From: JAGNXB01 sp964471595
Lineage (GTDB): Bacteria; Bacteroidota; Bacteroidia; Chitinophagales; Saprospiraceae
Assembly (NCBI GenBank): GCA_964471595.1
Contig: CAYYGN010000015.1
Location: 1-64,000 of the forward strand
Length of the DNA stretch: 64,000 bases
Reading direction: 5' to 3'
Each line of letters starts with the position of its first letter. The first letter of the stretch is position 1. The notes under the pieces are model-generated. The model was given only the letters and a program-made list of their open reading frames with translations. It made no database searches and was not told the DNA's origin. Shown piece by piece: positions 1-9,026 of the stretch. Position numbers and translations under genes: made by a program.

Positions 1-64
1 TCCCTCCGACCCTCCCGCTCCTGTGAGCGGGATGCTCTGAACCGGCTGAGCTATGCGCCCCTTT
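1..64 (-). repeat. tRNA-like 5' half, copy 1 (cut by window edge)
   Basis: Read on the minus strand, this block begins GGGGCGC, then has a D-arm (AGCTCAGCCGGTTCAGAGC) and an anticodon-type hairpin TCCCGCT-CACAGG-AGCGGGA, as in Bacteroidota tRNA-Val genes. The only T that could be U33 is followed by CAC, a Val anticodon, but three extra bases (GAG) follow, so no normal 7-base loop forms. It is nearly identical to the block at 133-196, exactly 132 bp away. The 3' part lies outside the window. A degenerate tRNA copy is the best reading. Confidence 0.5.
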
Positions 65-132
65 TGTTTTTTGATCGACATATTTCAACCGGCTCTTCGG
101 ATTCATATCCAGACGCTGATACCTTGCGACTT

Positions 133-196
133 TCCCTCCGACCCTCCCGCTCCTGTGAGCGGGATGCTCTGAACCGGCTGAGCTATGTGCCCCTTT
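133..196 (-). repeat. tRNA-like 5' half, copy 2 (no T-arm)
   Basis: This second copy has acceptor strand GGGGCAC, a D-arm and the same 7-bp hairpin as copy 1. After the variable region (GGGTCGG) the sequence runs into GGAGGGAAAGTC and never gives a TTCGA T-loop or a 3' acceptor strand matching GGGGCAC, so it cannot fold as a standard tRNA. A good Bacteroidota promoter lies just upstream (213-244), so the block may be transcribed. It could be a tRNA remnant, a tRNA-like RNA or a former integration site. Confidence 0.5.
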
Positions 197-212
197 GCTT
201 AAAAAGCGGAGG

Positions 213-244
213 CAAAGGTAACCGTTTTGAAGATACTCCCACAA
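213..244 (-). promoter_or_regulatory. Promoter reading into the tRNA-like repeats
   Basis: On the minus strand there is TTG (242-244), a 21-base spacer, then TACCTTTG (213-220), a perfect TAnnTTTG -7 box for the Bacteroidota housekeeping sigma factor. The tRNA-like block starts about 20 bases downstream, at 193. The spacing is close to the usual 19-20. Confidence 0.5.
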
Positions 245-317
245 GACCTGTCACAAGATTTTTTAAAATGTATCAAATTTGGGGACAGGAGCGTTCAATC
301 CAACGACCCCCTTTCCC

Positions 318-2942
318 ATGACCCATCGGATCCCCCTTTGGCTCAAGCGCTTCGCGATCGCTACAGCAGGCTTTTTCCTCAGCCTCTCCTTACTGGCCTT
401 CCTCTTAGAGGACAGGATCGGCCGCTTGGCCTTGCAGCTCGTACGCCAGGAACTCACCACCGATCTCTCAGTAAGTGACTTCCAACTCTCCTTTATCAGG
501 GCATTCCCCCTCGTAAGAAGTACCCTCAAGGATATAACCCTTCTGGATACGAACGGCGACACGTTGTTGACGTGTGCCCGACTGGGGGTGCATTTGCCCT
601 GGTCCGCCATTTGGTCATCAACGACGGCTATAGAAGCCATTTCCCTGGAAGATGGCGCTATTACCCTGAAAAAGGACAAAAAAGGCACGCCCAACTATCT
701 CGTTATCAAACCTTCCCCTCCGGATGCCCCGCCCAAACGGTTGATCCTTGATATTCGAAAAGCCTCCCTCAACCGCATCAGTATCCAATGGGATGACCGA
801 TCCAATCGCCAGTTGGTCAGCATCCGGTCTCACCATGCCACCTTCAAGGCAAAAGTGCGGGAAGACCACATCCTCATCGATCACGATTTCGACGCTTCTC
901 TGATTTCCTTGCAGACGGGGAAGGATGCGCCGGCTTTTTCCCATATTCCCGTCCGCTCCAATGGACAATTCCGGCTGGAATGGGAAGAAAACAGATACAC
1001 CTTCGAGGATACGCGGTTTACCCTGGACGGATTGGCTTTCCAATTGGATGGAACCCTGTTGTCGGGGAAGACGGGCACTACCGTCGATGTGGAGGCCCGA
1101 ACGGAACTCCTTCCCGTTACAGACATGTGGAAGTCCCTGCATCGCATCCTTCCCCAAACTACGGCTCGTATCTCCCCCCATGGGCAGGCATCTATCCATC
1201 TCAAAGCCAAAGGCACCTTCAAAAACCGACTTTGGCCGGAGGTCAATGCCCGACTCTCATGGATGGAGGGAAGTCTTTCCCTGCCCTCCGGACCGGACCT
1301 GGAAAACATTCATCTGGTGGTGGATTGGTTACAACCCGATGGCAAATCCACAGAAAAAAGCCGGGTGACCATAAGGGAAGGCAAAGCCTCCTTATCCGGA
1401 CATCCTTTGAATCTGACAGGGACATGGTCCAATTTCCAGGCTCCCTTCCTGGACATCCATCTGGATGGCGCACTTCCTGCAGCCCTTGTCCAAACTTCTG
1501 ATCTCGCCGGGGAATCGGGAATTATCCACCTGGAAGACATCCATTTGAAGGGACATCTCAGCCGAACCGGCCTGACGGCAACCGGGAAGGTGCTACCTTC
1601 CGATGTGACTCTGCGTCTGAAGGATGACCCGCTTCATATCCGGAGTGGTACCCTGATTTTGAAGGACGAAGTTCTTGAATTGGATGCCACCCGGATAGGC
1701 ATCGCCCGATCGGATCTGGTCATCAATGCCTCCATCTACGGATTTCCCCATCTCTTCCGAATCCATAGCGGGGTGTCACCGATACGGTTTGAAGGGGATA
1801 TTCGCGGTGAATCTCTGGATGTCCAGGCCCTGATGACTCAATTTGACACCTGGCGTCAAAAACCGACAGCACAAAAGGATACTCCTGGATCCGCGAACAC
1901 CGCTTCCCTGGGTATAGGGCCGGTAAACGGGAAACTCCAGGCCAGCTTCGGTAGGTTCTCCTATGGAGAGATAAATGGAAAATCCTTCCGTGGGACCATC
2001 CATCTCCTGGATGACAAAATGCTGGTGGAAGGAGATGCTGATGCCATGGGTGGACATTTCAACCTGGAAGGAGAGCTCAATTGGCGGCAGAACGTTTACG
2101 CCGAAGGCTCCCTTTGGTGTGAACATGTGGACGTCAAGGAGGCCTTTCGCCAATGCCGCAACTTCGGACAGCAATTCCTGACCATGGAACATCTGGCAGG
2201 AGGCCTGAGCAGCCAAATCCTGTTTGAATCATCATGGGATGGCCGGGGACGGATCGACCCCGACAAACTGCATGTGTATGCCGCCATCCAAATAGATAAC
2301 GGAGAATTGGAAGGACTCAAAGTGTTGGAATCATTTTCGGACTTCGTTCATGTCCGGGATTTGCGACATGTGCGCTTCAGCAGCCTGCAAAACTACCTCG
2401 AAGTAGACCGTGGCAAAGTCTATTTACCCCGAATGCTCATCCAGTCCAACGCCATGGCTCTCGACATCACCGGACTTCACGGCTTTGACCAAAGCATCGA
2501 TTATGGCATTCGGGTGGATGCCGGGCAAGTGCTCATCAACAGAATGACCCGTCACGATCCATCCCTCTCCCCCAAGGAGGACAAAAGAAAAGGGATGTTC
2601 AATCTGTATTACCATATCAACGGCCATGTGGATGATTACACCATCAAACCGGCGCGTCATCGTGTCCGGGATGATTTTGAACGCAGCATCCAACATCGTG
2701 CCCGCATTCGACAGGCCCTGGTCGACGAATTCGGTACCGTCCTGTTTACTGACCCTTCAGGTGAAGAGGAACTCGCGGAACTGACACCCATCCCTTCATT
2801 TCCGACCAACAATGGCATCCAAACCGGAGAGAAGTCCCCTGCCAAAACAGGAAACCGCCCCCCTCCCGCGCCCAAAAAGGAAGAATCCGAGTACCTGGAA
2901 GACTTCGAGATCATCGGAGGAGGGGGCAAACGCAAACAGTAA
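318..2942 (+). CDS. AsmA-like envelope protein
   Basis: This 874-residue protein has one N-terminal membrane anchor (about residues 8-28, after a short basic stretch) and a long beta-rich periplasmic part. That is the layout of the AsmA family, whose bridge-like members take part in lipid traffic and outer-membrane upkeep between the two membranes. The ATG at 318 is preferred over an upstream TTG in the same frame because it places the hydrophobic segment right behind MTHRIPLWLKR. The C-terminus is low in complexity, with a proline-rich stretch and a GGGGKRKQ end. The ABC gene pair follows after 52 bases and may be co-transcribed. The substrate cannot be told from the sequence. Confidence 0.8.
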   Translation: MTHRIPLWLKRFAIATAGFFLSLSLLAFLLEDRIGRLALQLVRQELTTDLSVSDFQLSFIRAFPLVRSTLKDITLLDTNGDTLLTCARLGVHLPWSAIWSSTTAIEAISLEDGAITLKKDKKGTPNYLVIKPSPPDAPPKRLILDIRKASLNRISIQWDDRSNRQLVSIRSHHATFKAKVREDHILIDHDFDASLISLQTGKDAPAFSHIPVRSNGQFRLEWEENRYTFEDTRFTLDGLAFQLDGTLLSGKTGTTVDVEARTELLPVTDMWKSLHRILPQTTARISPHGQASIHLKAKGTFKNRLWPEVNARLSWMEGSLSLPSGPDLENIHLVVDWLQPDGKSTEKSRVTIREGKASLSGHPLNLTGTWSNFQAPFLDIHLDGALPAALVQTSDLAGESGIIHLEDIHLKGHLSRTGLTATGKVLPSDVTLRLKDDPLHIRSGTLILKDEVLELDATRIGIARSDLVINASIYGFPHLFRIHSGVSPIRFEGDIRGESLDVQALMTQFDTWRQKPTAQKDTPGSANTASLGIGPVNGKLQASFGRFSYGEINGKSFRGTIHLLDDKMLVEGDADAMGGHFNLEGELNWRQNVYAEGSLWCEHVDVKEAFRQCRNFGQQFLTMEHLAGGLSSQILFESSWDGRGRIDPDKLHVYAAIQIDNGELEGLKVLESFSDFVHVRDLRHVRFSSLQNYLEVDRGKVYLPRMLIQSNAMALDITGLHGFDQSIDYGIRVDAGQVLINRMTRHDPSLSPKEDKRKGMFNLYYHINGHVDDYTIKPARHRVRDDFERSIQHRARIRQALVDEFGTVLFTDPSGEEELAELTPIPSFPTNNGIQTGEKSPAKTGNRPPPAPKKEESEYLEDFEIIGGGGKRKQ

Positions 2943-2994
2943 ACAGCCCGGGTCCAGCTACACCTTCCGAACACTTGGGGTTACCTTTGCCGGC

Positions 2995-3645
2995 ATGATC
3001 GAAACCCGAGATCTCACCTTTTCCTATCCTGGAGGCATTCTTCTCCGCTTTCCCGACTTCCGGTGCAGACCGGAGGAACAGTGGCTCATTTGGGGGGAAT
3101 CCGGAAGTGGCAAAACCACCTTTCTGCACCTCCTGGCCGGTATTCGGACACCCGCCTCCGGCCAGGTCATTATCAGGGACCAGGATATTACTTCCCTTTC
3201 TCCCCGAAAGCTTGATGCCTTTCGGGGACGCCATATCGGATTGGTGTTCCAAACCCCGCATTTTATTGACGCGCTGACCATCCGGCAAAATGTCGTCCTT
3301 GCTTCTAAAATGGCCGGACATTCCATCAGTCACAGGGAAGTGGACACCTGGCTGAATCGTCTAGGTATAGGACACAGGGCCGACGCCCTTCCATTCCGAT
3401 GCAGCCAGGGCGAGCAACAAAGGGCCTCCATTGTCCGGGCGCTCGTCCACCGACCGGCACTCCTGTTGGCAGACGAACCTACCAGTGCCCTGGATGACCG
3501 CCATTGTGATGAAGTTGTCCGTTTGCTCCAGGAACAAACCCGGCAAAGTCAGACAGCCCTTGTCATCGTCACCCATGACCAAAGGCTGCGAAACCATTTT
3601 CCCAATGCCCTGACTCTGAAATCCCATGTACAGCCTCTGGCTTAG
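2995..3645 (+). CDS. ABC transporter ATPase (LolD/MacB type)
   Basis: This 216-residue ATPase powers the FtsX-like permease encoded next. Visible motifs are Walker A GESGSGKTT (residues 34-42), a Q-loop region LVFQTPHF, a signature written CSQGEQQR instead of LSGGEQQR, Walker B LLLADEPTSALD and the H-loop THD. The size is that of LolD-type ATPases, which work with FtsX-fold permeases in mechanotransmission or lipoprotein release rather than classical import. The ATG at 2995 starts the conserved strand MIETRDLTF; the open frame upstream is not conserved in character. The gene overlaps the permease by 20 bases, so the two are translationally linked. Confidence 0.9.
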   Translation: MIETRDLTFSYPGGILLRFPDFRCRPEEQWLIWGESGSGKTTFLHLLAGIRTPASGQVIIRDQDITSLSPRKLDAFRGRHIGLVFQTPHFIDALTIRQNVVLASKMAGHSISHREVDTWLNRLGIGHRADALPFRCSQGEQQRASIVRALVHRPALLLADEPTSALDDRHCDEVVRLLQEQTRQSQTALVIVTHDQRLRNHFPNALTLKSHVQPLA

Positions 3646-4921
3646 TTGGAAACATCTCGTTCACAAACCCGCCCAGTTAACGCTCAACCTGGTATTGATT
3701 GCCTTGAGTACGGGTCTGATCGCCGCCGTTCTGCTCTTCAGCCGGATGCTCACCGATCGCCTGGATCGCAATCTGGCCGGCGTGGATATGGTCATTGGCG
3801 CCAAAGGAAGTCCCCTCCAATTGGTCCTTGCCGGCATGTACCACATTGATGTCCCCACGGGAAACATATCCCTGGAAGAAGCCCAAGCCTTTCTCCGACC
3901 CGGACACCCCCTGATTGCCACCGCAGTACCCCTTTCCCTGGGCGACAGCCACAAGGGATACCGGATCGTAGGTACAGACGCCCGTTTTCTGGACCTGTAC
4001 CAACTCGGATTGGCTGATGGCAAACCCTTTGAAAATCCGATGGAAGTCGTCGCCGGCTCCAGGGTCGCCCGGTTGCTGGGATTGAAAATAGGATCCACCT
4101 TCCAAAGCACCCATGGCCTTGATCACAACGAGGACCTGATTCATGAGGAAAGTCAACCCTTCGTAGTTACAGGAATTCTGGAGCCTTCCGGGACCGTGGC
4201 CGACCAATTGTTGCTTACCCCAACAGAGAGCGTTTGGATGGTCCATAGCGATCATGGACACAGCCATTCGGACACGGAATCAATGACTCCGGATGGAGAG
4301 GATCACGTACATGGTCCGGATTGCGGGCACGACCACCCAGCCCATGAAGAACATGCCGATGAACGGACAGTGGACCGGGAGATTACCAGTGTTCTCATCA
4401 GGTTCAAGGTGCGCAATCACCTGACACTCAACATGCCCCGCAGTATCAATGAAAACACCAATCTGCAGGCCGCCTCTCCTGCCATCGAACTCAACAGGTT
4501 GTATGGCCTGATGGGGACAGGTGTTTCAATGCTTCGCTGGCTCGCCATAGTGATCATGATAGCCGCCGGCCTGAGCATATTTGTATCCCTTTACGGCTCG
4601 CTCAAAGAGCGACGGTATGAACTCGCCCTGCTCAGGGTAATGGGTAGTTCTCCCGCCTATCTGTTCCGGCTGATCCTGACAGAAGGACTACTGTTAGCCT
4701 TCATCGGCGCCGTGCTCGGGATTGTCCTGGCTCATGCGGGCATCAGCCTCGCCGGGCACTATCTGGAACAGGAATGGAGGTATGCCTTTCCTGCCGACCT
4801 GTTCCTCGTCCAGGAATTATGGCTGATGGGTATTGTGGTTGTTTTCGGCGTCCTGGCTGCCCTTCTTCCTGCCTGGCAGGCCCGTAAAGTGGATATTGCC
4901 CAAACGCTGACGGAGGGATGA
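3626..4921 (+). CDS. FtsX-family ABC permease with His-rich loop
   Basis: This 431-residue permease has the FtsX/MacB layout: one membrane span near the N-terminus (about 20-40), a large periplasmic domain, then three spans (about 303-323, 345-372 and 393-415). Residues 207-245 of the periplasmic part are packed with about ten histidines plus acidic residues and one cysteine (for example HSDHGHSHSD and DCGHDHPAHEEH), which looks like a metal-binding loop. It overlaps its ATPase gene. Because FtsX-type systems usually act on lipids, lipoproteins or cell-wall enzymes, a zinc or other metal role is inferred only from the loop; the loop might equally be a metal sensor or an unstructured spacer. 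Confidence 0.85.
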   Translation: MYSLWLSWKHLVHKPAQLTLNLVLIALSTGLIAAVLLFSRMLTDRLDRNLAGVDMVIGAKGSPLQLVLAGMYHIDVPTGNISLEEAQAFLRPGHPLIATAVPLSLGDSHKGYRIVGTDARFLDLYQLGLADGKPFENPMEVVAGSRVARLLGLKIGSTFQSTHGLDHNEDLIHEESQPFVVTGILEPSGTVADQLLLTPTESVWMVHSDHGHSHSDTESMTPDGEDHVHGPDCGHDHPAHEEHADERTVDREITSVLIRFKVRNHLTLNMPRSINENTNLQAASPAIELNRLYGLMGTGVSMLRWLAIVIMIAAGLSIFVSLYGSLKERRYELALLRVMGSSPAYLFRLILTEGLLLAFIGAVLGIVLAHAGISLAGHYLEQEWRYAFPADLFLVQELWLMGIVVVFGVLAALLPAWQARKVDIAQTLTEG

Positions 4922-4923
4922 CC

Positions 4924-6720
4924 CTATTCCAGGGGCCGGAGCGAAAACCGGCCACCCAAACTGTAACCCCATGCATATCTGGCAGCCGGAACGTGGTAGA
5001 TCGCAGGTGACAGGACGAAATGAGGACCCAGCCGAATGCCGAGATCGGCAAAATAGGACACATCTTTCCCGTAAAGGTCCGCAACCCCCACTCTGAATCG
5101 ATCCAATACGCCCTTCCACAACAATCCTCCATTCACATCGATGACCGAATTGTACATGCCCGGGCCTCCACCCGGCATGGCCACGTCCAACAAGCCAAAC
5201 TGGACAACAGCCAAAGGCCTGTGACCAATCCAGAACCTGGCTGTCGGTACCACATTGGTTTTGGAGTAGAAATCGGTGTTGCGGTACAACTCTCCGACCC
5301 TCAATCCAACCCTGAAACCGAGAAGGTTCTGTCCTTCCATACCGCCGAAAATGTGATAGCTGCCCTGACGGTGTTTGTTTCCCCGATCTGTATTCACATA
5401 ACGTTCCCACTGGGCTTCGAGTCCGAGAACCACGCTATAGGAGTTCTTAAGTCGTATGAAATGCTCAACGCCTGCCTGAATGGTGGAATATCGGGGTCCG
5501 TGGGGATTGAGGGTGTCCCTTTCCGCACAATAACTCCCTACACATCCTTCCTCCGTGCGGATGCATGGCATCATGGCTGAAGGAAGTACCATAGATCCTC
5601 CTTGCAGGGTAAAATGCGTGTTTTGCCGGGAATCCGGCAGGCTGTCCGGCCGTGTTTCTGCCGACATCCCGGTGAACAGCAACACCCACATACCGGGAAA
5701 GGCCACCCGCCAAACCGGAAGGCGCATGGCCGGCACAGGGCTCTTGTAGCCCGCCCAAACCATAGCCAGACCCGCCGCACCCAAATGCACCAAAAGCACT
5801 ATTCGCTCCACCGGAATGAAAAAGTCCCTGGCCCACAAAGTCATCACCATCAAAATCACATACAGGATCCAATGCCTGTGCCCCGGCAGTGGAGAGGCGG
5901 TTTCCAACCGGGTTTTAGTCCGCCTTCCCCTCGCCACATATATCCATAACCCGGACAACAGAATCAGGCAAATCCACTGGACTTTTTTCAAACCCAACCA
6001 TGTCTCCGCCATACTGTAATTGAAGACCGGATCCCTGACAAATTCAAAAAGAAAGCGTGCGACCAACATGGCCCCGACGCTGAATGCGATACGCTGGCCC
6101 GGTCCTTTCATCCTGTGTCCTCCCATCCAAAGTGCCCCCATGATCAGCAGACAGGTGAGGATTTCATAGGCCGGAACCGGATGAACGGCGACACTGGTCA
6201 GTTCATCGGGGCCAATCCAACCGGCCTCCTTTTGCGCTCTGACCAGATGGCATTCGCCCGAATACCGGACTCCCCAGGGGAGATGGGTGGGCAAGCCTGT
6301 ACAGCATCCGGCAAGCAGGCATCCCACGCGGTGAAACAGCAGCGTCAAGGGCAGGTAATAGGCAAATCCATCCCATAGCGGCTGCCGAAATCCCAACCAC
6401 CGGCGCACCAACCATAAACCCACAAACCCGAAGAACAAAGCTCCGACAGCTGTTTTTCGGCCCGATACGGAAAGGGTGCCCGATGACCACCAGGCCTCCC
6501 AGTCTTCCCCGGAAAATGCGCCAACACGGGTGCCGAATATCATGAAAAAGACCGCCGAAGCCGTTATGAGCAACCAGGGACCCAGCGCATATTGTCTGCG
6601 GCGAGCTTCAAGAATCATCAACGCCAATCCCACCATGAAGGCAACCACATACACATAGGGATACCCTTCAATGGAAATGGATCGATCAATGGTCCATGCG
6701 GATTGATGCCAGGGATGCAT
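4924..6720 (-). CDS. Lgt-like membrane protein fused to secreted-type domain
   Basis: This is a 598-residue protein. Residues 1-265 are multi-spanning and carry HRVGCLLAGCCTG (130-142), the pattern of the Lgt (prolipoprotein diacylglyceryl transferase) family, but the catalytic HGG motif of true Lgt is replaced by SGRKTAVGAL. Residues 285-350 hold further membrane spans. From about residue 355 the protein is soluble and strand-rich, like an outer-membrane or periplasmic beta domain. The segment at residues 332-354 reads like a signal peptide, so an internal ATG at 5727 could start a separate exported product in the same frame. It lies convergent to the FtsX gene, 2 bases away. Enzyme activity is uncertain. 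Confidence 0.7.
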   Translation of the reverse strand: MHPWHQSAWTIDRSISIEGYPYVYVVAFMVGLALMILEARRRQYALGPWLLITASAVFFMIFGTRVGAFSGEDWEAWWSSGTLSVSGRKTAVGALFFGFVGLWLVRRWLGFRQPLWDGFAYYLPLTLLFHRVGCLLAGCCTGLPTHLPWGVRYSGECHLVRAQKEAGWIGPDELTSVAVHPVPAYEILTCLLIMGALWMGGHRMKGPGQRIAFSVGAMLVARFLFEFVRDPVFNYSMAETWLGLKKVQWICLILLSGLWIYVARGRRTKTRLETASPLPGHRHWILYVILMVMTLWARDFFIPVERIVLLVHLGAAGLAMVWAGYKSPVPAMRLPVWRVAFPGMWVLLFTGMSAETRPDSLPDSRQNTHFTLQGGSMVLPSAMMPCIRTEEGCVGSYCAERDTLNPHGPRYSTIQAGVEHFIRLKNSYSVVLGLEAQWERYVNTDRGNKHRQGSYHIFGGMEGQNLLGFRVGLRVGELYRNTDFYSKTNVVPTARFWIGHRPLAVVQFGLLDVAMPGGGPGMYNSVIDVNGGLLWKGVLDRFRVGVADLYGKDVSYFADLGIRLGPHFVLSPAIYHVPAARYAWGYSLGGRFSLRPLE

Positions 6721-6943
6721 ATCGAGCAGCTTTGGTCCAAAGATCGGGGGTCATTTTGGTCCCGGGGAAGCAATTTTTACTACAAACACATTATTATTTC
6801 TCTAATATCCGTAAATGACAACAGGAAGGATCTGTTGCTGGAAATCCCACGTTCCCCTGCTTACGGTACCATTGAAAACAGCAGAATACCTGCTCCGGGT
6901 GTGGGACCAAAGGCGGCAATGAAACGGGCTCGATGCCAATACC

Positions 6944-6951
6944 TATCTTTG
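6944..6951 (+). promoter_or_regulatory. -7 box TATCTTTG, polysaccharide operon
   Basis: TATCTTTG is a perfect TAnnTTTG match 52 bases before the acetyltransferase start at 7003. No clear TTG lies 19-21 bases upstream. It is the best candidate promoter for the run of same-strand genes from 7003 to 14079. Confidence 0.35.
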
Positions 6952-7002
6952 GCCAGGGTCCCTCAGCCAAGGTGCGATGAGGGCACTCACCGGAATTAGC
7001 GT

Positions 7003-7581
7003 ATGGACTTTTTCGCTCACCCGACGGCAATCATTGATCCTGATGTCGAGATCGGTACCGGCACCAGGATCTGGCATTTTTGCCATCTCATGCCCGGGGC
7101 AGTGATCGGTAAGGATTGCACCCTCGGTCAAAACGTCTTCGTGGGGAATGGTGTACGGATTGGAAACGGTGTAAAGGTTCAGAACAATGTTTCCCTTTAT
7201 GCAGGTGTGGTGGTGGAGGACCTGGTATTCCTGGGTCCATCCTGTGTACTCACCAACGTAATCAATCCGCGGGCACCTTTTGAGCGGAAAAATGAATTTC
7301 GGGCCACACGGATCAGAAGGGGCGCCACGATCGGGGCCAATGCCACATTGCTTTGCGGCATTACCCTCGGAGAATGGTGTTTCGTTGGTGCCGGTGCCGT
7401 AGTGACGCGCGATGTTCCCGATTATGCTTTGATCATGGGAAATCCCGGACGCCAGACCGGCTGGATGAGCCGGGGTGGCCATACCTTACAATTTGACTCC
7501 GACCAGCAGGCCTTTTGTCCGACAACGGGTGACCATTACCGTCTGGACAACGGAATGGTAACCTGCCTTAACGCATCCTGA
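7003..7581 (+). CDS. wbpD: UDP-sugar N-acetyltransferase (WbpD/WlbB type)
   Basis: This 192-residue enzyme has a left-handed beta-helix made of hexapeptide repeats (for example VEIGTGTRIWHFCH, and GATIGANATLLCGITLGE near residue 110). It matches WbpD/WlbB, which acetylates the 3-amino group of UDP-2-acetamido-3-amino-2,3-dideoxy-glucuronate, giving a precursor of B-band O antigen type sugars. A C-terminal tail of about 40 residues follows the helix. It is the first gene of the sugar-nucleotide operon, 16 bases before the dehydrogenase. The WlbA-type partner enzyme is encoded at 11883, but the aminotransferase that should make its substrate is not in the window. Confidence 0.88.
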   Translation: MDFFAHPTAIIDPDVEIGTGTRIWHFCHLMPGAVIGKDCTLGQNVFVGNGVRIGNGVKVQNNVSLYAGVVVEDLVFLGPSCVLTNVINPRAPFERKNEFRATRIRRGATIGANATLLCGITLGEWCFVGAGAVVTRDVPDYALIMGNPGRQTGWMSRGGHTLQFDSDQQAFCPTTGDHYRLDNGMVTCLNAS

Positions 7582-7597
7582 GCCCCAATACCCGATC

Positions 7598-8899
7598 ATG
7601 CAAATAGTGGATGCCCTGCTCCGAAAGGAAAAGTCTGTAGCTGTCATCGGTTTGGGATATGTAGGTCTTCCCCTCGCCCTGGCTTTTGCCCGCAAGTTTC
7701 GGGTAACCGGATTCGATATCCTGCCAAGTCGGGTCCGGGCCCTGCAGGAAGGGCGTGACCCCAACGGAGAAGTCGAAGCATCCGATTTTGCCCGAAGAGA
7801 CATCCGGTTTAGCGCGGACCCTTCGGATTTGTCAGCGGCCGGCTTCTTCATTGTCACTGTACCTACCCCCATTGATGCCTACAAGGTACCCGACCTGGAA
7901 CCGCTTTTTGCGGCCACCCGAACCGTCGCCAATGCCCTGAAACCCGGAGATTATGTGGTCTTCGAATCCACGGTTTATCCCGGCTGCACCGAGGAAGAGT
8001 GCCTTCCGTTGCTCGAGGCAGGATCCGGCCTCAAGGCTTTTCGTGATTTTCATGTGGGCTATTCACCGGAACGGATCAACCCCGGTGACCGGGAACGCAC
8101 GGTGGAGCGCATTCTGAAAGTCGTATCGGCCGGCGATGCCGATAGCCTGGAGCAAATCGCCGCTGTCTATGGCACCGTCATACAGGCCGGCATTTACAAG
8201 GCGGCATCCATCCGGATTGCAGAAGCGGCCAAGGTCATCGAGAATATCCAAAGGGACCTGAACATCTCCTTAATGAATGAATTGGCGGTTCTTTTCGACC
8301 GAATGGGACTGGATACGCGATCTGTGATCGAGACCGCTGCCACCAAATGGAATTTTGTGCCCTACTACCCGGGACTGGTAGGGGGTCACTGCATAGGCGT
8401 TGACCCTTATTATCTCATCCACAAAGCCCTTTCTTTGGGGATCAACCCTCAGGTCATCCGCGCCGGCCGGGGCATCAACGACCGTATGCCGGAATTCATC
8501 GCCCAAAAAATGGTGCGATATCTGGTACAATGCGGCAAAAATCCCTCCGCATCCAGGGTCCTTGTCATGGGGCTTACCTTCAAAGAGAACATTTCGGATC
8601 TCCGAAACTCCAAAGTGGCGGATCTGATCCGCGAACTCCGGACCTACTCCCTGATGGTGGATGTCGTGGATGCCCAGGCGTCACCGGAGGCCGCCCTCGG
8701 CGAGTATGGCATGACCCTATTGCCTGAACCCGATCCCCCCTATGACGCCGTCATTGTTGCTGTCAGACACCGCCCCTATACCTTGTTGAACGCTGAATGG
8801 TTCTGCGGAATCATGCGTGATCACCCCATCCTTTTTGACCTGATGGGCAGCTTTGATCCGGCCACCATGCAAGGAAAGCTGGAATTCTGGCGTTTGTAA
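7598..8899 (+). CDS. Nucleotide sugar 6-dehydrogenase (TviB/WbpO type)
   Basis: This 433-residue NAD-dependent dehydrogenase oxidises the C6 of a UDP-N-acetylhexosamine (GlcNAc or GalNAc) to the uronic acid. It shows the Rossmann motif VIGLGYVGLPLALAFA (residues 15-30), the family segments ITVPTPIDAYKVPDL and STVYPGCTEEEC, AEAAKVIENIQRDLNI, and the catalytic cysteine in GLVGGHCIGVDPYYL. The pattern is closer to TviB/WbpO/CapL than to UDP-glucose dehydrogenase. In this operon it would supply the uronate that the WlbA and WbpD type enzymes modify. Which hexosamine it prefers cannot be told. Confidence 0.92.
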   Translation: MQIVDALLRKEKSVAVIGLGYVGLPLALAFARKFRVTGFDILPSRVRALQEGRDPNGEVEASDFARRDIRFSADPSDLSAAGFFIVTVPTPIDAYKVPDLEPLFAATRTVANALKPGDYVVFESTVYPGCTEEECLPLLEAGSGLKAFRDFHVGYSPERINPGDRERTVERILKVVSAGDADSLEQIAAVYGTVIQAGIYKAASIRIAEAAKVIENIQRDLNISLMNELAVLFDRMGLDTRSVIETAATKWNFVPYYPGLVGGHCIGVDPYYLIHKALSLGINPQVIRAGRGINDRMPEFIAQKMVRYLVQCGKNPSASRVLVMGLTFKENISDLRNSKVADLIRELRTYSLMVDVVDAQASPEAALGEYGMTLLPEPDPPYDAVIVAVRHRPYTLLNAEWFCGIMRDHPILFDLMGSFDPATMQGKLEFWRL

Positions 8900-9026
8900 C
8901 CCCGATCCATTCCATCTCGTCCGGGAATACCCGCTGTCGGCTCTCCAAACATGGATAAAAGGCATAATTTGTGCAGGTAGGCTGCCGGGCATTCATCTTT
9001 GATCCCTCAAACCCGCCCAATCCGGT

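Noticed and set aside
1..196. Two functional tRNA-Val genes
   Set aside because: The T-arm and the 3' acceptor strand are missing in copy 2, and the anticodon loop is three bases too long in both copies, so they are reported as tRNA-like repeats only.
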